Under the pieces are notes generated by a model that was given only the letters and a program-made list of their open reading frames with translations, was not told the origin of the DNA and made no database searches. A stretch of 64,000 nt of DNA. Source: Sabulibacter ruber. Its GTDB lineage: Bacteria; Bacteroidota; Bacteroidia; Cytophagales; Hymenobacteraceae. The translations under genes and the position numbers were made by a program. The DNA lies in the NCBI RefSeq assembly GCF_017355955.1, contig NZ_JAFFID010000004.1, positions 309,390-373,389 on the forward strand, given 5' to 3'. This document shows positions 44,724 to 53,937 of this stretch, in pieces; the first letter of the stretch is position 1, and every line of letters starts with the position of its first letter.

Positions 44724-45251
44724 ATGGCGTTGCTGTTGCCGGTAAAAGGTGTTCATCCTGTCATGGGGCATGAATGTTTTATTGCCCCTAATGCTACTAT
44801 TGTAGGCGATGTGGTCATGGGAGACCAGTGCACGGTGTGGTTCAACGCCGTGGTGAGGGGAGATGTGAACAGCATCCGCATCGGGAACAAAACCAACATC
44901 CAGGACGGGGCCGTTATCCACTGCACCTACCAGAAATCGGCCACGCTTATTGGCAGCAACGTGAGCATTGGCCACAACGCCCTGGTGCACGGCTGCACCG
45001 TGGAAGATAACGTGCTCATTGGCATGGGCGCTATTGTCATGGACAACGCCGTGGTGCAGGAGCATTGCATCATTGCCGCCGGGGCCGTTGTTCTGGAGAA
45101 CACCCTCTGCGAGCGCGGCCACATCTACGCCGGCGTGCCCGCCAAAAAGGTGAAAGCCTTAACCCCGGAGCAAATCGCCCAGATGGCCCGCACCGCCGAC
45201 AATTATGTGCTGTACGCCAGTTGGTTTCAGGAGGGGGAGCAAGCCGAGTAA
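44724..45251 (+). CDS. Gamma-carbonic anhydrase-like left-handed beta-helix protein
   Basis: The 175-residue protein consists of hexapeptide repeats (ATIVGDVVMGDQCTVWFNAVVRGDVNSIRIGNKTNIQDGAVIH, then ATLIGSNVSIGHNALVHGCTVEDNVLIGMGAIVMDNAVVQ). The metal-binding histidines lie at VIHCT, IGHNALVHG. It matches the YrdA/PaaY gamma-CA family: trimeric, cytoplasmic, with carbonic anhydrase activity proven in only some members. Leader features (-7 box, 7-bp repeats) lie just upstream. Confidence 0.93.
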   Translation: MALLLPVKGVHPVMGHECFIAPNATIVGDVVMGDQCTVWFNAVVRGDVNSIRIGNKTNIQDGAVIHCTYQKSATLIGSNVSIGHNALVHGCTVEDNVLIGMGAIVMDNAVVQEHCIIAAGAVVLENTLCERGHIYAGVPAKKVKALTPEQIAQMARTADNYVLYASWFQEGEQAE

Positions 45252-45268
45252 ATCAACCCAATCAAGCT

Positions 45269-46369
45269 TTACTGTTTTTGGGCCACTTTTCTCAAAACCT
45301 GCTCAAACCGTTTAGAAAGCTCATAGTTGGTTGAGAAGTGATGCACTACAAGGGGCTTGGGGAGCTTTACTACCTCTTTGGCTACTTGCAACAACTCTGC
45401 CTGGGTAGAGCTTTCCTGAATGGGCAGGTTGCGCAGCGAGAGTTGGTACTGGGCAGCCACGCTGGCTTCCTTTTGCATAAGGGGTTTGTTGTCGGGTACC
45501 TGAGCATCCAGTAAGGAAACAATGGTCTTGATGTCGCCGGCAACCAGGTAGCCAAAGTATTCATCATCGGTGGGCAGGGGCGTGAAGAAAATGTCTGGGC
45601 TTATCTGAATGATAGGCCCGCGTTCAAAGGCTTTCACCTCTGTAAGTTTGCGGGCGCTGCCGGGTGTTTCTGATTCAACTGAGAGACTGGAGCCGGATAA
45701 GATTTTCTTCACCACGTTCACCCTGTCCTTGCCCAAATAACAGTGCACATAATATTTACCCGCCGGATTTGCCGTCAGGGCTTTGAGCTTCTTGATTGAC
45801 GCTTCGTTGTTGCCCACCCATGGAAGCATGGGGGCTTCAATGAGTTCAAGCCCCACAGCCGCGGCGGCTTTTCGTTCTTTTTCAAGCAAAACAGGCTCAA
45901 AAGGCACCACCAGCGGGTGCAGCAAGGAGATAACCGCAGTGTAGCCCTCGGCCTTCAGTTGTGCCAGTTTCTCTTGCTCAGGATACGCCCCAATGAAGAA
46001 GCTTTTGGTTACCTCATCAGTAGTGCCAGACCTGGAATCTATGTTGGCGGGGTTCAGGAAAAGGTACAGCGAATAACCGGCCAAGGCCACCGGTAACAAT
46101 ACCGCTACATACCGGATAGGGGAGGCGCTTCTGGAAAAAAGCTTCACCAAATACACCGATGCCCCAAACGTTACCAGAACCAGAAGGACAATGCAAGCAC
46201 CTACCACCGCCGTCTCTACCAGATTGCTGTAGTTGTTTTCCCGCAAAAACGTGAGAATGGCCCTTAGCGGCACCAGTAACAGATAGGTACCGGTAGCAAA
46301 GCCGCTGCAGAGCCACACCAGTACAAACAACGGCCAGTTAAGAGATGTAAAAGAGGAACGGCTGATCAT
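45269..46369 (-). CDS. Membrane protein with tandem tyrosine/dual-specificity phosphatase folds
   Basis: Three N-terminal transmembrane helices (about 10-32, 55-75, 88-106) are followed by two related phosphatase-like domains. The first (FFIGAYPEQEKLAQLKAEGYTAVISLL to KYYVHCYLGKDRVNVVKK) has the CX5R loop HCYLGKDR with Cys210 and Arg216. The second (FFTPLPTDDEYFGYLVAGDIKTIVSLLD to KPLVVHHFSTNYELSKRF) aligns with the first, but its loop reads HHFSTNYE without Cys or Arg, so it is a pseudophosphatase. The substrate is unknown; a lipid or protein phosphate on the cytoplasmic side is possible. It is convergent with the gamma-CA-like gene at 17 bp. Confidence 0.78.
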   Translation of the reverse strand: MISRSSFTSLNWPLFVLVWLCSGFATGTYLLLVPLRAILTFLRENNYSNLVETAVVGACIVLLVLVTFGASVYLVKLFSRSASPIRYVAVLLPVALAGYSLYLFLNPANIDSRSGTTDEVTKSFFIGAYPEQEKLAQLKAEGYTAVISLLHPLVVPFEPVLLEKERKAAAAVGLELIEAPMLPWVGNNEASIKKLKALTANPAGKYYVHCYLGKDRVNVVKKILSGSSLSVESETPGSARKLTEVKAFERGPIIQISPDIFFTPLPTDDEYFGYLVAGDIKTIVSLLDAQVPDNKPLMQKEASVAAQYQLSLRNLPIQESSTQAELLQVAKEVVKLPKPLVVHHFSTNYELSKRFEQVLRKVAQKQ

Positions 46370-46927
46370 GCGAAAACGATGGTGGTCTAATACTGCAGTG
46401 GAAACTACCTGCTTCTATTCTTTTCGGCTTTCTGGTGTCTGGTGCCCAAAGCGTATCTTTATCGCCTGCCTGGTTGACCTTGAAAACCTATAGTAACTTT
46501 TCATTGGGCAATCACAGAGGAAGGCAAAAGTGGCTAGAAACCTTCTGCCAGTAAGCAGGCAAAGTAGTAGCGTGTAAAGTAAGGCAGAAGCAGGTTGATA
46601 TTGGATTAAATTAATTGAGAAAGATTCTGAGGATACTATAAATGATGGTTTACTTGTTAGGTGCGCAAATTTACAGAATTGTTTTTGAAGGATGAATATG
46701 AAATTACCTATAAGATAAAGGGATGAGGCTGGGTTTGAGAGAGCTGAAAACAAACAGCGAGAAACTTGGTTCGTAGTAAGGGACTGATTGAATTTCTTAG
46801 GCGGAAAGCAGTTATCAAGCTACTTTGATCAAGTAAATTGCGCCTGGAAAACACATGGCCCACAGCCTAACCCAAGAGAAATCACGGTTGCTTTTCTACA
46901 GAAGCGATTGTTGAAAGAGAAGCCTTA
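46370..46927. other. Intergenic region, no credible gene
   Basis: About 560 bp between divergent genes. One 112-codon leftward frame exists, but its composition (Ser/Phe/Leu-rich, no domain) and overlap with the promoter side argue against a gene. No clear promoter box or repeat of the known families was found. Confidence 0.45.
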
Positions 46928-47725
46928 ATGAAGGGAATGATACTATCTGTCATCAAAGTTCTGGTCTTTTTGTACGCAGGTATCTGCCTGCTCCTATACT
47001 TCTTCCAGGAAAAACTTATTTACTTTCCTGAAAAGTACGGGAAAGACTACAGATTCAGGTTTGGGCAGAAGTTTGAGGAAATCAGCATCAAAACCCCGGA
47101 TAACCTCTTGCTGAATGCCCTGTTGTTCAAGGCAGAGAAGCCCAAAGGCGTGATTTACTACCTGCACGGCAACGCCGGTTCCCTGACCAGTTGGGGGATT
47201 GTAGCCGAGGTTTACACTGATCTGCAGTATGATGTGTTCATGCTGGATTACCGCGGATTTGGAAAAAGCGAAGGCAAAATCAAAAGCCAGGAGCAATTCT
47301 ACCAGGACGTGCAAACCGCCTATGACCTGCTGAAAACCCGATATGATGAAAACCAGATCATTGTTTTGGGGTATTCCATTGGCACCGGCCCGGCCACCAA
47401 GCTTGCCGCCGAGAACCACCCCGGTAGGTTGATTCTGCAGGCCCCGTATTACAGCGTCACAGAGCTCATGAGGCGGCGGTTTCCCATCATTCCCCCGTTT
47501 ATCCTGAAGTATAAATTTGAGACGTACCAGTACCTGCCAAAGTGTACCATGCCCGTGGTTATTTTCCACTGTGAGAAGGATGAAATCATAGACTACGAGT
47601 CATCGGTGAAACTACACAAATGGCTGAAAACAACAGATAAAGCCATCATCCTGAAGGGGCAAAGCCATAACGGCATGAGCACCCATCCGCAGTACATGAG
47701 TGAAATCAGGCAGGTCCTTCGGTAG
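46928..47725 (+). CDS. Alpha/beta hydrolase with N-terminal membrane anchor
   Basis: The 265-residue protein has an N-terminal hydrophobic helix (ILSVIKVLVFLYAGICLLLYFF) and an alpha/beta-hydrolase domain. Visible motifs are YYLHGNAGSLTSWG (oxyanion), MLDYRGFGKSEG, the nucleophile elbow GYSIGTGP (Ser), a late Asp in HCEKDEIIDY and His in GQSHNGMS. The layout matches the FrsA/BEM46-type membrane-associated hydrolases of unknown substrate. Confidence 0.9.
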   Translation: MKGMILSVIKVLVFLYAGICLLLYFFQEKLIYFPEKYGKDYRFRFGQKFEEISIKTPDNLLLNALLFKAEKPKGVIYYLHGNAGSLTSWGIVAEVYTDLQYDVFMLDYRGFGKSEGKIKSQEQFYQDVQTAYDLLKTRYDENQIIVLGYSIGTGPATKLAAENHPGRLILQAPYYSVTELMRRRFPIIPPFILKYKFETYQYLPKCTMPVVIFHCEKDEIIDYESSVKLHKWLKTTDKAIILKGQSHNGMSTHPQYMSEIRQVLR

Positions 47726-47938
47726 TCGCCTGTTTCTGAAGAGGCTTTTTGGGGTATTGTCTTTCCTGCATTTTTCTAAGATGAGGCAACGGTCAGCTTT
47801 GTAGCTCGTAGTAGGCAATAATTCAGATTCTACGATATTCTGTAATCCTAATGAATTGAATCTTGTCAGTTGGAGGGCTGTGCCAGGCACTAATTACAAG
47901 CCCGTTCCAGCATAAAAACACCGCCACTCAAACACCTA

Positions 47939-48874
47939 ATGCCTGGACGCGTGCCGTTTACCGGTGAGGCGCAGGCTACGTATGAAACTATGATAGAAGC
48001 AGTTAAATTCTGGAACGAACCAAACAACAAATCACACTGGGCTTACGAGATTGACCCCGAATGGAAGATTTTCGGGGAAATGGTGAAACTGGCCGCCAAG
48101 GCCTGTAAAGCCGAGAAGCCGGAGATTACCCGGGTTTTAGGCGGTATCTCGCCCATCGACCCGCATTTCATCAAGACTTTAGAACGGCACGGTACCCTGG
48201 AAGACCTTGATGCCGTAGCCGTGCACGGTTTCCCGCTGGACTGGAACCTCTGGAACATCAACGAGTGGCCCGATAAAATAGCCGAAATTGAAGCCGTCAC
48301 CAATTTGCCCGTGTGGGTGACCGAAGTGGGGATTTCTTCCTTCGGTGCCGAGGAAGTGCAGGAATTCGGGTTACGCCGTACCGCCGAGTTGCTGATGGGC
48401 CGCGTGGACCGCGCTTTCTGGTACAGCCTCTATGATCTGCCGCAGGCCTGGGAAGCCACCACCCGCCACCGCGAGGCTGAGGGTTCATCTTACTACCGCC
48501 ACTTTCACATGGGCCTGCTCAAGGAAGACGGTACCCCTAAAATGGCCCACAAGCACTTCGCAGACTACACCCCTGAGTTTGGAATCTGCCAGTGGTTCCA
48601 CTTTGAAGACCACCGCCTGGACGATGCCGTGCAACACCTCCGCAACCTGGGCGTGAAGAAGCTGCGCACCGGCCTGAGTTGGGCCGATTGGCTTCGTCCG
48701 GATGCCGAGAAATGGTTTGATCACGTGATGAAGAAGCTGGATGAGTTTGACGTGACCGCTACCTTCTGCTTTACCCCAGAGCACAAAGGCATTCAGCCGC
48801 ACCACACCAGCCCACCCCAGCACATTGAAGAGTTCGCCGATTTCTGCGCCCTCATGATGCGCCGTTACGCCTAA
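47939..48874 (+). CDS. Clan GH-A glycosidase (beta-xylosidase-like)
   Basis: The 311-residue TIM-barrel-type protein has FWNEPNNKSHWAYEIDPEW, where the NEP motif supplies the acid/base Glu, and LPVWVTEVGISSFG with the nucleophile Glu of clan GH-A. AFWYSLYDLPQAW is the typical barrel-end segment. The second half (WFHFEDHRLDDAVQHLRNLGVKKLRTGLSWADWL) looks like the start of another barrel, so this could be a permuted or two-part fold. There is no signal peptide, so it is likely cytoplasmic. It begins a series of sugar-related genes. Confidence 0.78.
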   Translation: MPGRVPFTGEAQATYETMIEAVKFWNEPNNKSHWAYEIDPEWKIFGEMVKLAAKACKAEKPEITRVLGGISPIDPHFIKTLERHGTLEDLDAVAVHGFPLDWNLWNINEWPDKIAEIEAVTNLPVWVTEVGISSFGAEEVQEFGLRRTAELLMGRVDRAFWYSLYDLPQAWEATTRHREAEGSSYYRHFHMGLLKEDGTPKMAHKHFADYTPEFGICQWFHFEDHRLDDAVQHLRNLGVKKLRTGLSWADWLRPDAEKWFDHVMKKLDEFDVTATFCFTPEHKGIQPHHTSPPQHIEEFADFCALMMRRYA

Positions 48875-48898
48875 CCTTCGCTTTTCAAAAGCTGGTTG

Positions 48899-48958
48899 CC
48901 AAGCCATTCGGTTTTGGGGTTGTTTTCTGTAAAACAGGTCCAGAACCGAATGGCTTGG
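48899..48958. repeat. Intergenic palindrome, family P (extended perfect stem)
   Basis: CCAAGCCATTCGGTTTTGG pairs with CCAGAACCGAATGGCTTGG (one G.A-type irregularity), enclosing TGTTTTCTGTAAAACA. It lies 24 bp after a stop codon. Confidence 0.88.
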
Positions 48959-49036
48959 TTCAGTATGTCCCCAAAAGAACAGATTTGTTGAGGCTGCCCC
49001 GGTAGCCTTTCCTTTACAAGTATTCTAAGACGAGTT

Positions 49037-49975
49037 ATGAGCCAAGAAAACCAGGAACAATCGCCGGATGTATGGATGCTGAACATGCGCCGGGGCACCT
49101 TTGAAGAAGCCTGGAAACACAGCGATGCCGTTTTAAAGGAACGGGCCGGAAAACCCTGCTGGCACTGGCCCCGCCACTTCCAGTACATCTGGGACGGAAG
49201 TTCTTTGGAAGGCAAACGCGTGCTGGTGCGCTGTTATCACGGCCTGGGCGACACCATTCAGTTTATCCGGTTCGCGCCCATGCTTAAAGCCATCGCCAAA
49301 GAAGTCATTGTCTGGGCGCAGGCACCCTTGATCCCGCTGCTGGAAACCGTGGAAGGCATAGACCGGCTTCTGCCCCTGCACGACGGCACCCCCGAGGTGG
49401 AGTACGATGTAGACGTTGAAATCATGGAACTCACGCACATCTTCCGGACTACGCTGGAAACCATCCCGTCCAAGATCCCTTACCTGGAAGTGGAGCCCAT
49501 GCCGCTGGCCGTGGATAAGAGGCGGCTCTCCGTGGGCCTGGTCTGGAAACCCGGCGATTGGGAACCCCGTCGGTCCATCCCGTTTCACTTTTTCGCTCCG
49601 TTGGCCGAACTGAAGGATATCCAGTTTTACATTTTGCAGGCCAATGCCGCGGAGAACGGCTGGCAGGAGGGCTTCGGGATCAACCCCGGCGAGTTCAGTT
49701 TGTATGACTATGCCCGCGTGATCCGCAGCCTGGACCTCGTGATTACCGTTGATTCCATGCCTGCCCACCTGGCCGGGGCCCTCAACGTACCCGTCTGGAC
49801 CCTACTTCACCACCAAGCCGACTGGCGCTGGATGGACCACCGCGAAGACAGCCCCTGGTACCCCACCATGCGTCTCTTCCGGCAAGAACAGGAAGACGAC
49901 TGGGCCGGTGTCATTCAGCGGGTGAAAGTTGAGTTAGAGAAGCTCAGGAAAGAGGTTCAGGTAGACAGCATCTGA
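49037..49975 (+). CDS. GT9-like glycosyltransferase (heptosyltransferase fold)
   Basis: The 312-residue protein has a GT-B C-terminal half typical of ADP-heptose:LPS heptosyltransferase relatives often annexed to TPR proteins: VRCYHGLGDTIQFIRFAPML, VDSMPAHLAGALNVPVWTLLHHQADWRWMDHREDSPWYPTMRLFRQ. There are no TPR repeats in this version and no signal peptide. It probably transfers a sugar in a surface-glycan pathway. It lies between glycosidase and pyruvyl-transferase genes. Confidence 0.85.
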   Translation: MSQENQEQSPDVWMLNMRRGTFEEAWKHSDAVLKERAGKPCWHWPRHFQYIWDGSSLEGKRVLVRCYHGLGDTIQFIRFAPMLKAIAKEVIVWAQAPLIPLLETVEGIDRLLPLHDGTPEVEYDVDVEIMELTHIFRTTLETIPSKIPYLEVEPMPLAVDKRRLSVGLVWKPGDWEPRRSIPFHFFAPLAELKDIQFYILQANAAENGWQEGFGINPGEFSLYDYARVIRSLDLVITVDSMPAHLAGALNVPVWTLLHHQADWRWMDHREDSPWYPTMRLFRQEQEDDWAGVIQRVKVELEKLRKEVQVDSI

Positions 49976-50011
49976 TTTTGTCCTGATTCTGTAAAAATAG
50001 GCTCAAATCAG
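49972..50011. repeat. Intergenic palindrome, family P, overlapping a stop codon
   Basis: CTGATTTTGTCCTGATT and AAAATAGGCTCAAATCAG pair around CTGTA; the left arm contains the TGA of the GT9-like gene. Confidence 0.75.
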
Positions 50012-50034
50012 TATGGTTGCTTCTGTGTAGATGC

Positions 50035-50178
50035 CCCTCGCTCGCCTCCGGCGAGTGTGCGTTACCGGGCGGCCTCTGGCCGCAATGCAGAATGTCTTTT
50101 TGTGCGAGATGTTCCTTAGAATGTACCCAGCGGCGGGACGCCGCCCCATAACGCACACTCGCCGGAGGCGAGCGAGGG
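50035..50178. repeat. MITE/REPIN-like element, copy 1 (144 bp)
   Basis: Perfect 30-bp terminal inverted repeats (50035-50064 and 50149-50178, beginning CCCTCGCTCGCCTCCGGCGA). Each arm contains two small hairpins with 3-nt loops: CTCGCC-TCC-GGCGAG and GCGGCC-TCT-GGCCGC on the left, GCGGCG-GGA-CGCCGC and the complement of the first on the right. The core of about 60 bp is unrelated to copy 2. There is no ORF and no clear target duplication. Non-autonomous mobility is inferred. Confidence 0.75.
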
Positions 50179-50208
50179 TATGAAGGACTTTGATACTTTA
50201 ATTATCAC

Positions 50209-50242
50209 TAAAAAAGCGGAGAGTTGCCCCTCCGCTTTTTTA
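50209..50242 (-). terminator. Terminator of the FrhB-like gene
   Basis: TAAAAAAGCGGAG and CTCCGCTTTTTTA form a 13-bp stem that overlaps the stop codon of the leftward gene. Confidence 0.82.
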
Positions 50243-51628
50243 ATGTCCTCTCAGTTGCTTGAACCGGGCCATCATCTCCCCGAAGTTGCCCTGGTGATAG
50301 GCGAAGCCGTGGTAAGCCGATAAGGTGACTCTAGCCCAGTTGATGTAAAGGGTAGGTTTCTGCCACTTGCGGGCCAGCTTAAACATCTGGTGACTGCCCT
50401 TGGAAATGTAGTAGCGCAACCGGTAAATGATTTTGCGTTCGCGGGATTGCGAGGTAGCATCTGGCGCTACACGTTTGCAGGGTTTTACGCCGTCCTTTGA
50501 CCACGTGAGCCGGTAAGCCAACCCTTCACGGCGTTGCCGGAAACCGGCGGCCTGGGTCTGCTCCACAAACTTAGCGTCTACTTCCTGCAGTTGCAGACGG
50601 CCTTCCTGCATGGCGTTTTGAATCAAGCTCTCAATGAGGGGAGAACGGGCAATGACCACGTTAGTGCCCCGCCCATCAGACGAATACGGTTCCACCCAGG
50701 CATCACCGAAGGCTACGTCTGCGGTTTCAGAGACCACGTCATCACAGTAGTTGCAGGCCGAGTTCATGTAGTAACCCGCGCCCCAATCGCCATCCGCCAG
50801 GTGCCACCAGTCGCGGTTCACAGTTTGGCCGTCTTTCATAGTGAGTTTGGCGGTGTACCAGTTGGCCGGGCGGTTAGGGTCTTTCTGACGGTACTCCACT
50901 TGCTGGATCTGCTCCGCGGGCACGTTCATCTGCCAGGCAAAACTCTCCACAAAGCGGGCGCTCTTCATATGGCCGCAGAACAGCCCTAGGGTGAATTGGA
51001 TGCGCTCACGGTACAGCGGGTCCTGGTGGCGCAACAGTTGAATAGCCTTGATGAAGCACGGAATCCCCACCACGGCGTAACGGCCGGGTGTTTCCCTGAT
51101 CAGACTCAGCACCTCAGACAACTCAATAGGGTAGTAGCGCGACTTGGCGCCTTCCCGCACCTCGGCCTCGGTACGGGCGATGCGGTACCGGAAGTAGCGG
51201 CCGTCTGCCTGCGGGTCTTTAGTGGCAATCACGTGCGCCACGCCGTCAATGAGGCCTTTGCGCATGAGTTCAGTGGCTACCCAGGTCACCATGCCTCCGG
51301 AGCTGCCCTGCATCCTGAAATCTTCTTCGGCCACGTGGCCTACGTAGTTGCTCTGGAAGCGGCCCAACGCGGCATCCTGGTGCTGGGCGGTGGGGTACAA
51401 CAGGTTGGCCAGGTAGTCTTCGTTCTTGGCAGCCGGCGAGAACGGGCAGGTTTGGGTAAACTGCTCAGAGCCGCGCTGGTACCAACTGCTGGGGCCCTGG
51501 GGTTTCAACTGGCCGTATTCATCAAAGTCCATCTGTACCTGAGGGGCGTGCGCCTGGGCCACACAACTGCCGCAGCCAATGCACAAACCCGATTGTACGA
51601 TGTCTTTGGGGCTCAATACTTCCTTCAT
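50240..51628 (-). CDS. FrhB-like ferredoxin/flavin oxidoreductase (coenzyme F420 hydrogenase beta-type domain)
   Basis: The 462-residue protein begins with CIGCGSCVAQ (C16, C19, C22), part of a [4Fe-4S] site. It continues with the FrhB signature QGSSGGMVTWVATELMRKGLIDGVAHVI, GKRYAVVGIPCFIKAI and CDDVVSETADVAFGDAWV. In bacteria without F420, such proteins sit beside polysaccharide pyruvyl transferases in exopolysaccharide loci. That is the case here: the stop-start overlap with the pyruvyl-transferase gene is 4 bp, so they are coupled. The redox role is inferred. Confidence 0.88.
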   Translation of the reverse strand: MKEVLSPKDIVQSGLCIGCGSCVAQAHAPQVQMDFDEYGQLKPQGPSSWYQRGSEQFTQTCPFSPAAKNEDYLANLLYPTAQHQDAALGRFQSNYVGHVAEEDFRMQGSSGGMVTWVATELMRKGLIDGVAHVIATKDPQADGRYFRYRIARTEAEVREGAKSRYYPIELSEVLSLIRETPGRYAVVGIPCFIKAIQLLRHQDPLYRERIQFTLGLFCGHMKSARFVESFAWQMNVPAEQIQQVEYRQKDPNRPANWYTAKLTMKDGQTVNRDWWHLADGDWGAGYYMNSACNYCDDVVSETADVAFGDAWVEPYSSDGRGTNVVIARSPLIESLIQNAMQEGRLQLQEVDAKFVEQTQAAGFRQRREGLAYRLTWSKDGVKPCKRVAPDATSQSRERKIIYRLRYYISKGSHQMFKLARKWQKPTLYINWARVTLSAYHGFAYHQGNFGEMMARFKQLRGH

Positions 51629-52734
51629 GCCAGTTCCAGTTGTTTATGTCTCAAGGCGCGGTCCAGGTATTTGTGGGAGGTTTGGCGCAGGCGCTCAATC
51701 TTCTGCAGAATCTCAGCGTCCAGCGGGGTGCTCAGCAAGGTCTGGTACACCTCTGTAGGCGTGCCCTCGGGCAGCAGGTGTTTCTCGCCGCCAATCTTGG
51801 CCATGAGGCCCTGCAGCTTGTGCCGGCGGTAGGGCGATGACTCGCACACAAACGGCTTGGCGTTGCGCAAGGCAAACACGCACCCGTGGAAGAAGTTGGT
51901 AGCCACGGCCTGGGCGTTGGCCATGTAGTGTGCAAAATCATGCGGATCAGCGGTGATCCACTGTTCATCGGCCCAGTCGTTGCGGTACCCGATGCTCAGC
52001 AGGCGCAGGTTCTGTTTCTGGGCCCATTTCTTGATTTCTCGGGCAAACGACTCGGTGAAGTTGTGGCCGTACACGGCTACGTAAGGTTCTTTCAGAATGT
52101 CTAAGTCCCGCGGTTCCGGGGTGATGGGGAACTGCAGGCAGGGGTCCAGCACCATCTCGGGCGTGAAGCCCAAGGCGTTCTGGATGATGGTCTGGGAGTT
52201 CTCGTCGCGCACCGAGATGGCGTCAAAGTTTCTGAGTTTATCGGCCCAGAACGGTTCCAGGCCCCAGGAGGCATCGTAGTTCCCGAAGCTGGCGGCGTAG
52301 GAGATCAACCGCTCGGCCTTTACGCCATCGCCGTAGAACAGCGGGCAGCGGCCGTACCACGGGTGCGTGAGGTTCCAGACTTCGTCGCTGCCTACCACTA
52401 CCACGTCGTAGTCTTCCATCCCCGCGGGGTTGTCTAACTCAAACTTAGGCGAAAGCGGCAAGGTGTCAAACACGGGGAAGAACTTCCGTATCTTGGCGCG
52501 GTACAGGGGGCGGTCACTTTCGGGCACGTGGGTGGGCAGCACCGGCTGGAACGCGCAGCGCCACTCGGCCAGGTTCACGCGCCTGGATTCATGGTCCAGG
52601 ATTTCGGCCTCATGCCCGCGGGCCTGAAGTCCTTCGGCCAGGCAACGGGCCTGCCAGTAACTCCCGAAATTGATACAGCGGTGAAAGGTCAGAACACCAA
52701 TTTTCAATACAGGTTTGTGGGTAATCTTCTCCAA
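51625..52734 (-). CDS. Polysaccharide pyruvyl transferase family protein (CsaB/WcaK-like)
   Basis: The 369-residue protein has the family pattern LTFHRCINFGSYWQARCLAEGL, DVVVVGSDEVWNL, YAASFGNYDASWGL, FDAISVRDENSQTII and ATNFFHGCVFALRNAKPFVCE. These enzymes transfer pyruvate from PEP to glycan hydroxyls. No ATG is available at the N-terminus; translation likely starts at the TTG 52734 (MEKITHK). It is the first gene of a two-gene operon with the FrhB-like protein. Confidence 0.88.
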   Translation of the reverse strand: MEKITHKPVLKIGVLTFHRCINFGSYWQARCLAEGLQARGHEAEILDHESRRVNLAEWRCAFQPVLPTHVPESDRPLYRAKIRKFFPVFDTLPLSPKFELDNPAGMEDYDVVVVGSDEVWNLTHPWYGRCPLFYGDGVKAERLISYAASFGNYDASWGLEPFWADKLRNFDAISVRDENSQTIIQNALGFTPEMVLDPCLQFPITPEPRDLDILKEPYVAVYGHNFTESFAREIKKWAQKQNLRLLSIGYRNDWADEQWITADPHDFAHYMANAQAVATNFFHGCVFALRNAKPFVCESSPYRRHKLQGLMAKIGGEKHLLPEGTPTEVYQTLLSTPLDAEILQKIERLRQTSHKYLDRALRHKQLELA

Positions 52735-53074
52735 GGCTTTTCTGAATTATGTTGATCTTCTGTCTGCGAAGTAGCTAGGAAAACAGCCAGAACATGGGAT
52801 ATGCTAGTAACGTGCTTACTGCTGTATCATGCCAACGGGATACATACGGTTTAGGTTATATACTAAATTGATTTCCTCTTTTCCTGCGCCGCTAGCCTTC
52901 CATGACCACTGGAAAATCATCATTTGTACGAAGGCAAAATAAAAGCACCTCCAGGAACGATTAGGTTCTGGAATATAGTAACTGCCCTATACAACGGATA
53001 TCACCTCTGTTCCGTTAGAAGCCTCAGCCCCTTTCGTGGTGTATATAATCTCAGAATACCAGTTTCTCAACTAC
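52735..53074. other. Intergenic gap between divergent genes
   Basis: 340 bp with no credible gene; a rightward frame across it overlaps the phosphatase gene in the wrong frame. It should carry the promoters of the two flanking divergent units. Confidence 0.45.
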
Positions 53075-53677
53075 ATGACCAAACTTTTACTTATCAGGCA
53101 CGCCACCACCAACTCAGTAGGCATACGGTTATCGGGCCGCACGCCAGGTGTTCATCTGAACGAAGAAGGACAAGCCCAAGCCAGTGCTTTAGGCGCACGC
53201 CTCTCTGGTTTAAACCTCACGGCCATTTACACCAGCCCGCTGGAGCGTACCATGCAAACCGCCGAGGCCATTGCCCAGCATCACACACTTCAGCCTATCG
53301 TCAACGAGGCGTTTCTGGAACTGAATTTCGGGGAATGGACCAACCTGCCTTTCGAGGAACTGAGCGGCAATCCGCAATTCCGCCAGTTCAACACGTTCAG
53401 AAGCGTGGCCCAGATTCCCGGCGGTGAGATGATGCTGGAAGCCCAGGCCCGTTTTGTGGCCGGTTTACAGAAACTGTGCGAAAAACACCCCCATGAAACC
53501 GTAGCCGTGGTAAGTCACTCTGACCTGATCAAAGCCGCCGTGGCCTATTACGCCGGCATCCACCTGGACATGTTCCAGCGTCTTGAAATCAGCCCCGCCT
53601 CGGTGAGCGTGATTGAGGTGTACGATGAGACAGCTAGAATCATGGTGATCAATGACACTGGCGCTTTGCCGGTGTAG
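53075..53677 (+). CDS. Histidine phosphatase family protein
   Basis: The 200-residue phosphoglycerate-mutase-like protein starts at the ATG giving MTKLLLIRHATTNS, with catalytic His in LIRHATT. Further motifs are the partner YTSPLERTMQTAEAI, ELNFGEWTNLPFEEL and the second active-site His in VAVVSHSDLIKAAV. It removes phosphate from a small metabolite or sugar phosphate; alpha-ribazole phosphatase-like or phosphosugar roles are both possible. An earlier ATG at 53036 would add 13 atypical residues. Confidence 0.9.
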   Translation: MTKLLLIRHATTNSVGIRLSGRTPGVHLNEEGQAQASALGARLSGLNLTAIYTSPLERTMQTAEAIAQHHTLQPIVNEAFLELNFGEWTNLPFEELSGNPQFRQFNTFRSVAQIPGGEMMLEAQARFVAGLQKLCEKHPHETVAVVSHSDLIKAAVAYYAGIHLDMFQRLEISPASVSVIEVYDETARIMVINDTGALPV

Positions 53678-53937
53678 ATTCTGGGGTTTGGGCTTTGGGG
53701 CTATTACTAAGAAAATGGGCCTGAAACAGAATGTATCTTCTCAAGAGGTAAGCCTTGCCTAGTCGTTGGTGAAGCCTTTATGCTTGTTGGTGATAACACC
53801 AACAAGGGCTGTAATGAGCAGGCTTTCCGCTTACCGAACCTACTGGATGATCAAGAACACAGAGTAAATCCGTTGATATTCTGATTTTTTTGTCTCACCT
53901 TCAGGCTCGTCTTGGATTCCTTTAACCTCTAGAAGCT

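Noticed and set aside
46415..46753. 112-codon leftward frame in an intergenic region
   Set aside because: No recognised domain, biased Ser/Phe/Leu composition and no promoter or coding signal.
52924..53427. 167-codon frame overlapping the histidine phosphatase
   Set aside because: It overlaps the phosphatase in another frame; the phosphatase shows conserved catalytic motifs, this one does not.
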